From Saprospirales bacterium (GTDB lineage Bacteria > Bacteroidota > Bacteroidia > Chitinophagales > Saprospiraceae): a DNA stretch of 64,000 nt. Every line of letters starts with the position of its first letter. Position 1 is the stretch's first letter. The stretch covers positions 62,001 to 126,000 of the forward strand of contig REEO01000056.1 of the NCBI GenBank assembly GCA_007695035.1. The letters run 5' to 3'. Below are positions 18,717 to 27,931 of this stretch, one piece after another. The notes beneath the pieces were generated by a model. That model worked only from the letters and a program-made list of their open reading frames with translations, ran no database searches and had not been told where the DNA came from. The position numbers and the translations under genes are program-made.

Positions 18717-19038
18717 TTGCAGAAAATTTAATACTCAAATATAGCAATTCCCGGGAAATTGCCGGTTGGTTATTTTGGTGTTATGCCGCATTAGTCTTCT
18801 GCCGGCAAACTACCAATCCGGGAATAGTAAGATGTTGGAGGCTGTTTTTTTGGCGTATAGCATTCCCGATTATCCGCCAAAAGGTTGAGCAAACCAAACT
18901 TTGGAGTTGATTTTCCACTTCATGCAGTTAAATAGAACAATCCGGGAAAATGATACCTAAACTATCTGCAGTATTTCCACAGATTATTAGCCGTCATTAA
19001 TATATGGCCCTGAGTAAATAAATTTACCTCTGCGGGAA
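18717..19038. other. Intergenic region, no gene recognised
   Basis: 322 bp between two minus-strand genes. The right side follows the stop of the MoxR gene, the left side holds the -7 element of the DUF4837 gene (18736-18743). A near-palindrome around CCCGGG at 18750 is seen. No coding frame. Confidence 0.4.
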
Positions 19039-20007
19039 TCAGAGCAACTTATCAATTATTTCATCTTCTGAAATGCCCTCCGCTTCTGCCTTAAAGTTTC
19101 GCACTATACGGTGTCTGAGAACATTTTTTGCCACGGCTTTCACATCTTCAATGTCGGGGGCGTACTTTCCGTGTATGGCAGCGTGACACTTGGCGCCCAG
19201 CACGAGATACTGCGATGCCCTGGGGCCTGCTCCCCACCCAATAAAATCATTGACAATAGGATCTGCATTTTCAGTATTGGGTCTGGTTTTACTGACCAAT
19301 CCCACTGCGTATTCCAGCACATTGTCGGTAATTGGTATTTTTCGAATGAGCTCCTGGAATTCGAGAATCTGCTCGGCAGTAAGCACATGCTTGAGTTCCG
19401 CCTTTTTTTCACCAGTGGTTGATTTCACCACCTGAAGTTCCTCATCATAGGAGGGGTAATCCAAAGGAATATTGAACATAAACCTATCCAACTGAGCTTC
19501 CGGTAGTGGGTAGGTACCCTCCTGCTCAATAGGGTTTTGCGTAGCCAGAACAAAAAATGGTACGGGGAGCTTGAAAAAGCCCCGCCCCGTTGTAACCTGT
19601 CTCTCCTGCATAGCCTCGAGCAGTGCTGCCTGGGTTTTGGGTGGTGTTCTGTTTATCTCATCTGCCAGGACAATGTTTGCGAAAAGGGGACCTTTGTTGA
19701 ATTGGAACTGCCGATTTTCTCCCAGTATCTCCGAACCCGTAATATCAGATGGCATCAGGTCCGGGGTAAATTGTATTCTCTTAAAGTCCAGATCCAGCAC
19801 CTCTGCAATAGTACTCACCAAAAGTGTTTTGGCAAGACCCGGTACTCCCACCAGCAAACTGTGTCCATTAGCGAACAGGGAGATAATCACGCCCTCAACC
19901 ACAGATTCCTGGCCAATGATGACTTTTCCAATTTCTTTTTTCAGGTCGTTGTAGGCTGAAGCCATTGAATCCACAGCCTCTACCTCAGTCTCAAAATTCT
20001 TTGTCAT
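19039..20007 (-). CDS. MoxR-family AAA+ ATPase
   Basis: 322 residues, the usual MoxR size. Walker A GVPGLAKT (about 54-61), Walker B VLADEINRTPPKTQAALLEA, sensor 1 ATQNPIEQEGTYPLPEAQLD with Arg finger region, and the C-terminal lid with RASQYLVLGAKCHAAIHG. MoxR proteins remodel or activate partner proteins, often VWA-domain or DUF58 proteins, in envelope stress or metal insertion. Neither partner is encoded next to it here; the next gene on the same strand is ligA, about 200 bp upstream. Confidence 0.93.
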   Translation of the reverse strand: MTKNFETEVEAVDSMASAYNDLKKEIGKVIIGQESVVEGVIISLFANGHSLLVGVPGLAKTLLVSTIAEVLDLDFKRIQFTPDLMPSDITGSEILGENRQFQFNKGPLFANIVLADEINRTPPKTQAALLEAMQERQVTTGRGFFKLPVPFFVLATQNPIEQEGTYPLPEAQLDRFMFNIPLDYPSYDEELQVVKSTTGEKKAELKHVLTAEQILEFQELIRKIPITDNVLEYAVGLVSKTRPNTENADPIVNDFIGWGAGPRASQYLVLGAKCHAAIHGKYAPDIEDVKAVAKNVLRHRIVRNFKAEAEGISEDEIIDKLL

Positions 20008-20207
20008 ACTTTTCTCACTGTCTTTATTAAAAAAAATAACCCTCGCTCCGGAGGGTAAATTTCCCTTTAGCTGTGCAGAGAAATAATGTCTTTTGAATGC
20101 TACACAGGAAAGAACGATATTTCAAACGAGCGTTTATATGAATTGTTTTTTAGATGCATTTAAAACTGTGTGAATGCTTCAGCGGGACTTTAACATACAT
20201 CCTCCTA

Positions 20208-22346
20208 TTAAGTCGTTTCCACCAGTTCCACAAATTCATCCTCTGTCATAATTTCCACAGTTCCCAGTTCTTTAGCTTTCTTCAACTTGGAGCCGGCCTT
20301 TTCGCCGGCCACGAGAATATCCAATTTGGAGGAGACCGCAGAGATGTTTCTGGCACCGGCTTCCCCGGCCATTTTTTGCGCCTCTTTCCGAGAAAAATTG
20401 CTCAGCGAACCGGTAAACAATATGGACTTGCCGGACAAAGGACCGTCTTTTCTCTCCGTAGGCTTGTCCTCCGATGTGCTTTTAAGGTTGATGCCCAGTT
20501 CTGCCAGCTCACGCAGTAAGTTGAGATTGTGATCGTCGGAAAAGTAACCGACCATGTTTTTTGCAAGTACCGGCCCGATATCTTTCAATCGCAGATAATC
20601 CTCTTCGCCCCAGTTTTTTAAATCCCAAACTTCCTGCACTTCTGCAGCTATAATGGCCGAGGCACGCTTTCCGAGGTGGTGAATTCCCAGGCTGTAAAGG
20701 AGTCTCCTCAAAGGTCGGTTTTTAGCCTCCTCCACCGCTTTTTTAAGATTGGCGGCAGACTTTTCACCAAAGCCCTCCAACCGACTCACCTTTTCATAGT
20801 CCAGGCGGTAAAGATCCGGGATTCTCTTCACCATTTCCAATTTGTAAAAGCGCTCGATCAGACTTTTTCCCAAACCGGCCACATCCATGGCGTCTTTACT
20901 GACGAAAAATATCATCTTTTGCAGGTCCTGTTTTCCGCAGACGCAATGAGGACACCTCCATGCGGCCTCGTCCTCCAGCTTGACAAGTTTGACCTGCTCT
21001 TCGGTATCGTTGACCGGACAGAATTCGGGAAAGTTGATTTTTTCCTGCTCTCCATTTCGGAACTCGGTAAGGGGTTTTACAATGTAGGGGATGACATCTC
21101 CGGCGCGCTCGACCAACACACGGTCACCGATGCGAATATCCTTGGAGCGGATAAACTCTTCATTGTGCAGTGAAACGGATGTAATGGTGACACCGGCCAA
21201 TGGAACAGCTTGAATTTTCGCAACAGGAGTGATGGTCCCGATCTTTCCCACCTGGTAATCCACTTTCAGCAATTTTGATGTGGCTTGCTTTGCCTTGAAT
21301 TTGTAGGCGATGGCCCAGCGTGGATGATGACTGGTGCTTCCGGTTTTCCGCTGTATCTCCAGTTGGTTTACCTTAACTACCATGCCATCAATTTCATAAG
21401 GATAGTCGCTCCTTTTGGCCTCCCATTCCTTCATGTGAGCTGAAAGATCCTTCAAATTGGAATGTACTCTGTGATCTTCGAAAGATGATTTAAAGCCAAT
21501 TTTGTCCAGTAGCTGCAATGTATCGGAGTGCAGCTCGAAGTCTTTGAGCAAGTCATTGTTTTGCGGATCGGTCAAAAATCCCAATTGATAGACGATAACT
21601 TCAATGCCCCTTCGGGAGGCCTCGGCGGGGTCTTTCATTCTCAGACCGCCCGCAGCCGCATTTCGCGGATTGGCAAAAATGGTCAACCCCTGCTTTTCCC
21701 GCTCTTCATTTAATTTTTGAAAATCATCCAGAGGAATGAGCGCCTCTGCCCTGAGTTCTGCCCTTTGAACACCATATTTTGAAAAGGGGACTCTGAGAGG
21801 TACTGTTTTCAGGGTTCTTACATTGTTGGTAATGTCGTCACCTTCAATGCCATTCCCCCTGGTGGCAGCGCGCACCAGCACATCGTTTTCGTAGAGGAGT
21901 GCCAGGCTGCTGCCATCGTATTTTGGTTCACTGACAAAGTCAAAGTCCTGTTGGGACTCATCTTTCAGGAGTCGTTTTATTTGATCCGAGAATTGCTGTA
22001 AATCTTCCTCTGATGAGGCATTGCCAAGAGAGAGCATGGGCACCAGATGTTGGACGGTGGGAAAATCAGCACTGAGATCGCTTCCTACCCGTTGAGTGGG
22101 CGAATCGGCTGTAATCCAATCGGGCTTCTTTTCCTCCCAGGATTTGAGCAATTTAAAGAGGCTGTCGTAATCGGGATCCGGAATAGCCGGCTCGTTTTTG
22201 ACATAGTATTTCCACTCGTGGTATCTGAGTATATCTCTGAGTTTCTCGAGATCATCTCTGTCATCCGGGGCTATTTGGTCGCGTGCAACTGCAACCATTT
22301 GCTCCGTTTTTCTCAAGAGTTCTCTCTCTTCATCCTTCGAATACAT
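20208..22346 (-). CDS. ligA: NAD-dependent DNA ligase
   Basis: 712 residues. Domains: NAD-binding Ia (1-70), adenylation domain with catalytic Lys142 in EPKYDG, OB fold, zinc-finger region (about 425-455), helix-hairpin-helix repeats (IHHLGKRASAIIA and neighbours), and a C-terminal BRCT domain (SGKSILFTGSLSNFSRKEAQ). The enzyme seals nicks in replication and repair using NAD+. The usual four-Cys zinc site is altered: the first pair is CPVND instead of CPxC, while the second half reads RCPHCVC. It is the only DNA ligase in the window. An acyltransferase gene lies 18 bp upstream on the same strand. Confidence 0.97.
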   Translation of the reverse strand: MYSKDEERELLRKTEQMVAVARDQIAPDDRDDLEKLRDILRYHEWKYYVKNEPAIPDPDYDSLFKLLKSWEEKKPDWITADSPTQRVGSDLSADFPTVQHLVPMLSLGNASSEEDLQQFSDQIKRLLKDESQQDFDFVSEPKYDGSSLALLYENDVLVRAATRGNGIEGDDITNNVRTLKTVPLRVPFSKYGVQRAELRAEALIPLDDFQKLNEEREKQGLTIFANPRNAAAGGLRMKDPAEASRRGIEVIVYQLGFLTDPQNNDLLKDFELHSDTLQLLDKIGFKSSFEDHRVHSNLKDLSAHMKEWEAKRSDYPYEIDGMVVKVNQLEIQRKTGSTSHHPRWAIAYKFKAKQATSKLLKVDYQVGKIGTITPVAKIQAVPLAGVTITSVSLHNEEFIRSKDIRIGDRVLVERAGDVIPYIVKPLTEFRNGEQEKINFPEFCPVNDTEEQVKLVKLEDEAAWRCPHCVCGKQDLQKMIFFVSKDAMDVAGLGKSLIERFYKLEMVKRIPDLYRLDYEKVSRLEGFGEKSAANLKKAVEEAKNRPLRRLLYSLGIHHLGKRASAIIAAEVQEVWDLKNWGEEDYLRLKDIGPVLAKNMVGYFSDDHNLNLLRELAELGINLKSTSEDKPTERKDGPLSGKSILFTGSLSNFSRKEAQKMAGEAGARNISAVSSKLDILVAGEKAGSKLKKAKELGTVEIMTEDEFVELVETT

Positions 22347-22364
22347 AATGTTGGTTTTCAGCTA

Positions 22365-22916
22365 TTATCCAAAACCCCTTTCCGGGTGATAAGCGCGCAT
22401 GGTTCCCCAAAATTCGCGTATTTTTTCACACTCTGCCTCCAAAGAATCTCCTGGCAATTCCGGTTTGGTAAAAACCACCGTTTTGGTTCCAAAGTCCATG
22501 CCCGCCAATTGAATCGGCACTTTTGCACCGGTTGCAATGTGATAAAAACCGGATTTCAGCTTTTCGGTTCGCTTTCGGGTGCCCTCCGGGGTGATACAAA
22601 TGGAAAACACCTCACGCTGCTCAAACATTTCAACAATGGCCTGCACCAATCCCTGGTTTTTGGATCGCTCCACAGGATAACCTCCGAGCCATCTCAATAT
22701 CCATCCCAAAGGGGGTTTGAAAAGCGGACTTTTGGCCAGGTACTTAATATCTCTTCCCTGCTGCATTCGCACTGCAAGCCCCACAAAAAAATCCATAAAA
22801 GATGTATGGGGACCAACCACAACCATCAGTTTGGGACATTCCTCCGGAGAAGCAATTGCTCCCTTTATTTTCCAACCGAACAACCAGAGTAAAAACCCAC
22901 CCGCTCTTCGCTTCAT
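22365..22916 (-). CDS. 1-acyl-sn-glycerol-3-phosphate acyltransferase-like protein
   Basis: 183 residues. The PlsC/LPLAT catalytic motif H-x4-D is in VVVGPHTSFMDFFVG, and the second motif with glutamate is in ICITPEGTRKRTEKLKSGFY. Short for PlsC (about 240), with no strong N-terminal membrane helix beyond GFLLWLFGWKIKG. Family members transfer acyl chains to lysophosphatidate or related acceptors at the inner membrane. The shorter form resembles acyltransferases of the glycerol acyltransferase group found widely in Bacteroidota. It precedes ligA by 18 bp; a two-gene transcript is likely. Confidence 0.85.
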   Translation of the reverse strand: MKRRAGGFLLWLFGWKIKGAIASPEECPKLMVVVGPHTSFMDFFVGLAVRMQQGRDIKYLAKSPLFKPPLGWILRWLGGYPVERSKNQGLVQAIVEMFEQREVFSICITPEGTRKRTEKLKSGFYHIATGAKVPIQLAGMDFGTKTVVFTKPELPGDSLEAECEKIREFWGTMRAYHPERGFG

Positions 22917-23069
22917 TTAATCTTCTTTAGTATTGTTATTCCGTTCTTTCTGATGGAAATGCTAATCGCCCACATGGGTGATTTAAAGCGGCAAGTTAGA
23001 AAAAAATGCGTAAATTTCCAGATGGTATTAAACGAACGAATATTGATGTCGTCTAAACAATAAAGGACA

Positions 23070-23627
23070 TTGTCAAATCCGGATGAGGAAATACTGGTGC
23101 AAAAGCTCAAATCTGAAACGGAGAAAAATGAGGGAATTGAGCTTATTATTGACATCCACGGAAAAAGTCTGTTCGGATTCATTAGGACCTATGTGCATGC
23201 AGAACCAGATGCAGAGGATTTGTTTCAAAACACACTGATAAAGATCTCGCAAAAAGCCAGTACATTTAAAGGAAATTGCTCCTTCAAAACCTGGATGTGG
23301 CAAATTGCGCGAAATGAATGCCTGGATTTCCTGAGGAAGCAAAAAAGGACGCAAAAAAATCAGGCGGCCTACGCAGAGAATATTTCTACTCATCCTCTTT
23401 CAGAGGAAAGTGGATTCGACGGGGATAAAACCCTGGCTTTGCTACACCAGGGGGTACAATCATTGCCGGAGGTACAGCGCGATGTCTTTGTACTGAGATA
23501 TTTTGAAGAAATGAGTTATAGAGAAATTGCCCACATGACGGGAAAGTCTGAAGGAAGTTTGAAAGCCTCCTTTTTTCACGCCAGTAAAAAGGTGAGTCAA
23601 TTCCTCACGGAAAATATTGATGGGTGA
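23070..23627 (+). CDS. ECF-type RNA polymerase sigma factor
   Basis: 185 residues. Region 2 is visible in ADAEDLFQNTLIKISQKAST and NCSFKTWMWQIARNECLDFLRK; region 4 in VQRDVFVLRYFEEMSYREIA followed by GKSEGSLKASFFHASKK. No region 1 or 3, so it is an ECF (group IV) factor. An in-frame TAA at 23061 leaves no ATG; TTG at 23070 gives MSNPDEEILVQKLKS, the usual ECF start, though GTG at 23097 is an alternative. It heads a three-gene set with a membrane protein and a Spy-like periplasmic protein, the common layout of sigma, anti-sigma and sensor. The target regulon is unknown. Confidence 0.92.
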   Translation: MSNPDEEILVQKLKSETEKNEGIELIIDIHGKSLFGFIRTYVHAEPDAEDLFQNTLIKISQKASTFKGNCSFKTWMWQIARNECLDFLRKQKRTQKNQAAYAENISTHPLSEESGFDGDKTLALLHQGVQSLPEVQRDVFVLRYFEEMSYREIAHMTGKSEGSLKASFFHASKKVSQFLTENIDG

Positions 23628-23681
23628 AACCAGAGCATCGATTGGGATACATTTTTTATTGAAGTAATGATTTAAGGTTAG

Positions 23682-24119
23682 ATGAAAGAGCAAGTTAATA
23701 ATCTGGGAGATGAGTTAAAAGACCTGCATCCGGCCCTTCAAAAATACCGGGGAAATGCCGGATATGGGGCCTCCAACGAGAAGTTGCACCATCTTGGGGA
23801 TAAGGTGAAAGACAGCTTGCGCAGAGAAAAGCGTCCTGTAGTAAGAAGGTTATTCCATGGACCTATGCAAAAAGCTGCCGCCGTGGCACTTATTCTTATC
23901 GCCTCCGCACTGATTTACCTGGTACCAGGTCACAATATCGACCAAATGAATGGGGAGATGGAGACAGCCGCTATTGTGAACTACCTACTGGAAGATCAGA
24001 GCTATTTTTTCTACCGGGACGAGCTGTTAATGGAATATCTGGGAGAGTGGTATTTGGAGGTAATGGAGGAAGAATGGATGATGTATGAAGAGGAGTTTTA
24101 TTACTACTACAACTATTAA
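23682..24119 (+). CDS. Single-pass membrane protein, probable anti-sigma factor
   Basis: 145 residues with one hydrophobic helix (AAAVALILIASALIYLV, about 67-83). The cytoplasmic N-terminal half carries a K/R-rich segment (RREKRPVVRRLF) and no zinc-binding H-x3-C-x2-C motif, so it is not a ZAS-type anti-sigma. The short periplasmic part is very acidic and aromatic (EEEWMMYEEEFYYYYNY at the C-terminus). Position, 55 bp after the sigma gene, and topology support an anti-sigma role; this is inference. A homology class is not recognised. Confidence 0.55.
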   Translation: MKEQVNNLGDELKDLHPALQKYRGNAGYGASNEKLHHLGDKVKDSLRREKRPVVRRLFHGPMQKAAAVALILIASALIYLVPGHNIDQMNGEMETAAIVNYLLEDQSYFFYRDELLMEYLGEWYLEVMEEEWMMYEEEFYYYYNY

Positions 24120-24169
24120 ATGCGAACACGATACAGTTGAATAATTTTTAATAACTAAATAATAACACC

Positions 24170-24712
24170 ATGAAAATTATGCTTTTGGCAGTTGCTGCCC
24201 TGATTTTAACGAGCATTGCCCCCTTAGAACTCCATTCGCAAAATGAAGGTGCGGGAATGACTGAAGAACAGAGAGAGCGCATAGAGTCAATGAGAGTGGC
24301 CTATGTCACCAGAACCCTTGACCTCAGCAGTGAACAGGCACAGCAATTTTGGCCGCTTTACAACGAAATGCAGAAAGAACTGAGGATCATCCGGGAGAAA
24401 ATGGCAGACACCGAAGATTCGCCCATGGATTTGACCGAAGAAGCGGCTGAAAAAATGCTCGAAAAATGGATGGACCAACTTGAGGCCGAAGTGAATATCC
24501 TGAAAAGTTACCAAAGTCGATTTGCTGATATTTTGGACAATAGACAAGTGCTGGCTCTGTACCAGTCTGAAAATCAGTTCAAACGTCAGATGCTCAGAAG
24601 AGTGAGAAACAGGCAGCACATGCATAGGCCTGAGGATCGCAATCTACACCAATTAGAGAGACGACAGGAGCGGCAGCAATTGCGACAAAATAGACAATAC
24701 AGACAACATTAA
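24170..24712 (+). CDS. Periplasmic Spy/CpxP-like protein
   Basis: 180 residues with a signal peptide (MKIMLLAVAALILTSIAPLE, likely cleaved near HSQ). The mature protein is helical and rich in Glu, Arg, Gln and Met. It has LTxxQ-like segments (LDLSSEQAQQFWPLYNEMQ) as in CpxP/Spy chaperone and sensor proteins, which bind misfolded proteins or metals. The C-terminal RRERQ/QHMHRPEDRN region is repetitive and His-containing. With the ECF sigma and membrane protein upstream, it suggests envelope-stress or metal sensing. A strong terminator follows at 24790-24819. Confidence 0.72.
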   Translation: MKIMLLAVAALILTSIAPLELHSQNEGAGMTEEQRERIESMRVAYVTRTLDLSSEQAQQFWPLYNEMQKELRIIREKMADTEDSPMDLTEEAAEKMLEKWMDQLEAEVNILKSYQSRFADILDNRQVLALYQSENQFKRQMLRRVRNRQHMHRPEDRNLHQLERRQERQQLRQNRQYRQH

Positions 24713-25106
24713 CAACCAGCTAACGGCAGTGAACTGATCCCGGTTTTATATTGGGGATTGCTGAATAATTCATTATCCCTCCATTTCATACACCCGGGCC
24801 AAAAATCCGGGTGTTTTTTGTCTGTAAACGACTTTTTCAAAAAATATTCAACTTTTTACCGCTTTCACATTACATTACAGAAAATATATTGCGTGGTAAT
24901 TCATAGGTGATTAGAATTAAAATGTTTTTTAATTTTAATATTTTTACTTATGTAGCACACTGTTTTTCAGGTCTTTGAATGAAATTAATATAATTCTTAA
25001 TGTTAAAATTACCCACCCCCCATGTCTTTTTAGTTTGAAAAATAAACCTCATCTTTGGGCTTGGTTAAGAAATGATTTTTGGACTAGTTAATCCCATGTA
25101 GATAAC
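24713..25106. other. Intergenic region after the sigma cluster
   Basis: About 390 bp. Contains a terminator (24790-24819) for the sigma cluster. The rest is very AT-rich. CATCTTTG at 25050-25057 is one mismatch from the -7 consensus for the TPR gene, but no TTG is spaced correctly. Confidence 0.45.
24790..24819 (+). terminator. Rho-independent terminator
   Basis: Perfect 8-bp stem ACACCCGG (24790-24797) / CCGGGTGT (24807-24814) with a 9-nt loop, then a T run to 24819. It closes the sigma / membrane protein / Spy-like set. Confidence 0.85.
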
Positions 25107-26510
25107 ATGCGACAAAAGCACAATAGAGATACTGCCCTCCACTCTCTGGCAAATGAGTTTGAGTCCATGAGCAAGCGGGGGAATTCAGCTTATTTCGAGG
25201 ATAGGCATTTATTTCAGTTGATCGGGTATTACGAAGAGGAGTTTTCCCCTGAAAAAGCAATGGAGGTTACAGACTTTGCGCTGAGGCAGTACAAGTACAG
25301 AATAGACTTTTACATCATTAAGATCAGATTGCTTATGCAATTTGGTGAGTATGATACCGCTCTGAATTTGATTGAGTATGCTGAAAATATCTCCCCAATG
25401 GAGTGGGAGCTCAAATTGATGAAGTGCAGGATATACGCCAGTCAAAAAGACTACGCATTGGCTATTGAATACATTTCAAAGCTCAAGGAAGTTAGTATGG
25501 GACAACAGGATTATTTGGATCTATTGATGGAAGAAGCTCATGTTTACGAGCAAATGAAGAAGTTTGATCAAATGTACAAGGTCCTTCGTAACATTTTGCT
25601 CGAAAAGCCGGATCATCCGCAAGCTCTGGAAAATATCTGGATGAGCGTGGAAGTTCAAAAAAATTATGAGGAGAGCATAGTACTCCACAATGTACTAATT
25701 GACAGTAACCCCTATATTTTTCAAGCGTGGTACAACCTTGGGCACGCCTATTCCTGTACAGGCGAATATGACAAAGCCATACAAGCTCTTGAATACTCCT
25801 TTATTATCAACCCCGACTTTGAGTTTGGGTACAAGGACTGTGCAGAACTTTGTTTCCAGGTAAAGAAGCATCAACAAGCCCTTGATGTTTATCTGGAGTA
25901 TCTGGAGCGGTTTGGTAAAGAAGCGGAAATAATGGTCAGTATAGGTCAGTGCTACCTAGAACTTGGTGATAATCTGAAAGCCAGGCAATATCTGAAAAAA
26001 GGCGTGAGATTGGACCCCTACAACGATGAGGTCTATTACTGTCTGGGGATGTGCGATCTCAAACAGTCGAATTATGGCTCGGCGATTCGCAATTTTCAGA
26101 AGGCAATCAGAATTGAGGATAGAAGAGAAGAATACTACGCCTATCTGGCGGAAGCATATGTACAGTCAAAAGATTGGGACAGGGCAGACTTTTACTTCCG
26201 AAAGGCCACCGAGACCGGTCCGGAACAGTCCGAATACTGGTTTAAGCATGTTCGGTTTCTCATCGAAATAGGTGAAACCAGAATGGCGATGGAGGTTTTG
26301 GATGAGGCCGAGTACTATACATGCGGAATGGAGTTGCTCTACTGTCGCGCCATATGCCACCTATTGGAAGGACAAACAGAAGAGGGTTTTCTGGTCTTGC
26401 GGGATGCATGGTCAGACCACCCTGAGGGGCATTTTTTGCTACATGAAATAGCTCCAAAACTATTGGAAGACAGAGAAGTAACAGCCATGCTCAACTATTT
26501 GCACGGCTAA
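25107..26510 (+). CDS. TPR-repeat protein
   Basis: 467 residues, cytoplasmic, no signal. It consists almost entirely of about twelve tetratricopeptide-type helix pairs; clear repeats include AWYNLGHAYSCTGEYDKAIQ, MVSIGQCYLELGDNLKARQY, VYYCLGMCDLKQSNYGSAIR and EYYAYLAEAYVQSKDWDRAD. TPRs bind partner proteins, and no catalytic domain is attached. The N-terminal part contains less regular repeats with more aromatic residues (EFSPEKAMEVTDFALRQYK). Monocistronic, ended by a terminator at 26548. The partner is unknown. Confidence 0.87.
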   Translation: MRQKHNRDTALHSLANEFESMSKRGNSAYFEDRHLFQLIGYYEEEFSPEKAMEVTDFALRQYKYRIDFYIIKIRLLMQFGEYDTALNLIEYAENISPMEWELKLMKCRIYASQKDYALAIEYISKLKEVSMGQQDYLDLLMEEAHVYEQMKKFDQMYKVLRNILLEKPDHPQALENIWMSVEVQKNYEESIVLHNVLIDSNPYIFQAWYNLGHAYSCTGEYDKAIQALEYSFIINPDFEFGYKDCAELCFQVKKHQQALDVYLEYLERFGKEAEIMVSIGQCYLELGDNLKARQYLKKGVRLDPYNDEVYYCLGMCDLKQSNYGSAIRNFQKAIRIEDRREEYYAYLAEAYVQSKDWDRADFYFRKATETGPEQSEYWFKHVRFLIEIGETRMAMEVLDEAEYYTCGMELLYCRAICHLLEGQTEEGFLVLRDAWSDHPEGHFLLHEIAPKLLEDREVTAMLNYLHG

Positions 26511-26547
26511 AAATACACGCGTTTTTTATCTATAACTACTTGGTGTT

Positions 26548-26582
26548 ACTCCCGGATCACGTTTGGGTGTTCCGGGAGTTTT
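26548..26582 (+). terminator. Rho-independent terminator
   Basis: Perfect 9-bp stem ACTCCCGGA (26548-26556) / TCCGGGAGT (26571-26579), 14-nt loop, then TTTT. It terminates the TPR gene on the plus strand and lies 72 bp beyond the end of recA, which converges. Confidence 0.8.
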
Positions 26583-26653
26583 ATGCACCAATATCGACGC
26601 TTTTCAGGGGAACTAAATTTTGAGGGAAATTAACCAGGCTTAATAACCTGTGC

Positions 26654-27658
26654 TTACGCCTGCAATTTTTCCTTGATTTTACCCTCAACTTCCTCCGCCA
26701 CTTCCGGATTATCAACAAAAAACTGTTTGGCAGCATCCCTTCCCTGGGCAATCTTTGAGTCTCCGTAACTGTACCAGGAACCAGATTTTTTGATCAAATC
26801 AAATTGCACGCCAAGATCAACAATCTCTCCGGTCTTACTGATTCCCTCACCGTACATGATGTCAAATTCAGCGATACGGAATGGGGGAGCCAGCTTGTTT
26901 TTCACTACCTTGACTTTAACATGGTTACCCATTACATTACCCTCTTTGTCCTTTATAGCAGATCCGGAACGACGAATATCCAGTCTAATGGAGGCGTAAA
27001 ACTTCAGCGCATTACCACCGGTAGTGGTTTCAGGATTGCCAAACATCACACCGATCTTTTCCCTCAACTGATTGATGAAGATACAGCAACAGCCGGTTTT
27101 CCCAATCGTGGCAGTCAATTTACGCATAGCCTGTGACATGAGTCTGGCCTGCAGACCCATTTTAGAATCACCCATTTCTCCCTCGATCTCTGAGCGGGGA
27201 ACCAGGGCAGCCACGGAATCAATAACTATGATATCAATAGCTCCAGAGCGAATAAGATTTTCAGCAATTTCAAGGGCTTGTTCACCGTGATCGGGCTGGG
27301 AAATTAGAAGGTTCTCAGTATCTACTCCCAATTTTTGAGCGTAAGTACGGTCAAAAGCATGTTCCGCATCAATAAATGCGGCAATTCCACCCTTTTTTTG
27401 ACACTCTGCTATGCCGTGGATGGCCAGTGTAGTCTTACCAGAGGATTCCGGTCCGTATATTTCTATAACCCTTCCCCTCGGAAAACCACCTATCCCCAGT
27501 GCAATATCCAAACCAAGTGAGCCGGTGGAAATAGAATCCACATCAACCACCTGCTGATCACCCATTTTCATTACAGCACCTTTTCCGTATTGGCGGTCAA
27601 GGCGGTCCATGGTCATTTTCAGCGCCTTGAGTTTCTCTGATTTATTGTCTTTACTCAT
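26654..27658 (-). CDS. recA: Recombinase RecA
   Basis: 334 residues from the ATG at 27656-27658 (a TTG two codons upstream is less likely). Walker [10 protein letters not shown], the MAW-region EHAFD, Walker [21 protein letters not shown], and the DNA-binding L2 loop [16 protein letters not shown] are all intact; the C-terminus ends [10 protein letters not shown]. RecA catalyses homologous strand exchange and LexA/phage repressor autocleavage. Length is normal. The serpin gene upstream is separated by 273 bp and a terminator, so recA has its own promoter. No LexA box is evident to me in that gap. Confidence 0.98.
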   Translation of the reverse strand: MSKDNKSEKLKALKMTMDRLDRQYGKGAVMKMGDQQVVDVDSISTGSLGLDIALGIGGFPRGRVIEIYGPESSGKTTLAIHGIAECQKKGGIAAFIDAEHAFDRTYAQKLGVDTENLLISQPDHGEQALEIAENLIRSGAIDIIVIDSVAALVPRSEIEGEMGDSKMGLQARLMSQAMRKLTATIGKTGCCCIFINQLREKIGVMFGNPETTTGGNALKFYASIRLDIRRSGSAIKDKEGNVMGNHVKVKVVKNKLAPPFRIAEFDIMYGEGISKTGEIVDLGVQFDLIKKSGSWYSYGDSKIAQGRDAAKQFFVDNPEVAEEVEGKIKEKLQA

Positions 27659-27850
27659 AATCAATGAATTTTATATGAAGCACAATTATATTAATAATTT
27701 TCAAATGCGTTATTCCTTTTAACTGCTTTTCTAAAAAAAAGTTGGCAGGCCTGTCAGGCAGATTTTATTGCATTCTATCACATAGGGGTGTTACCGGCCG
27801 GAAAAATGTACCCAGCTCATGATAAAATTTTTTTCATAAACTGTACAGAC

Positions 27851-27895
27851 AAAAAAAGCGACTGCATATGGGGTGCGGCAGTATGCAGTCGCTTT
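27851..27895 (-). terminator. Rho-independent terminator for the serpin gene
   Basis: 14-bp stem formed by 27855-27868 (AAAGCGACTGCATA) and 27882-27895 (TATGCAGTCGCTTT), 13-nt loop; on the minus strand it is followed by seven Ts (27857-27851). One of the strongest hairpins in the window. It lies 37 bp after the serpin stop. Confidence 0.88.
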
Positions 27896-27931
27896 GGAAA
27901 TAATAAAAAGGTTGGGTATAGGATTTTTGAT

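Noticed and set aside
27659-27931. Search for a LexA box upstream of recA
   Set aside because: No inverted repeat of LexA type recognised; the strong hairpin in this gap is the serpin terminator on the minus strand.
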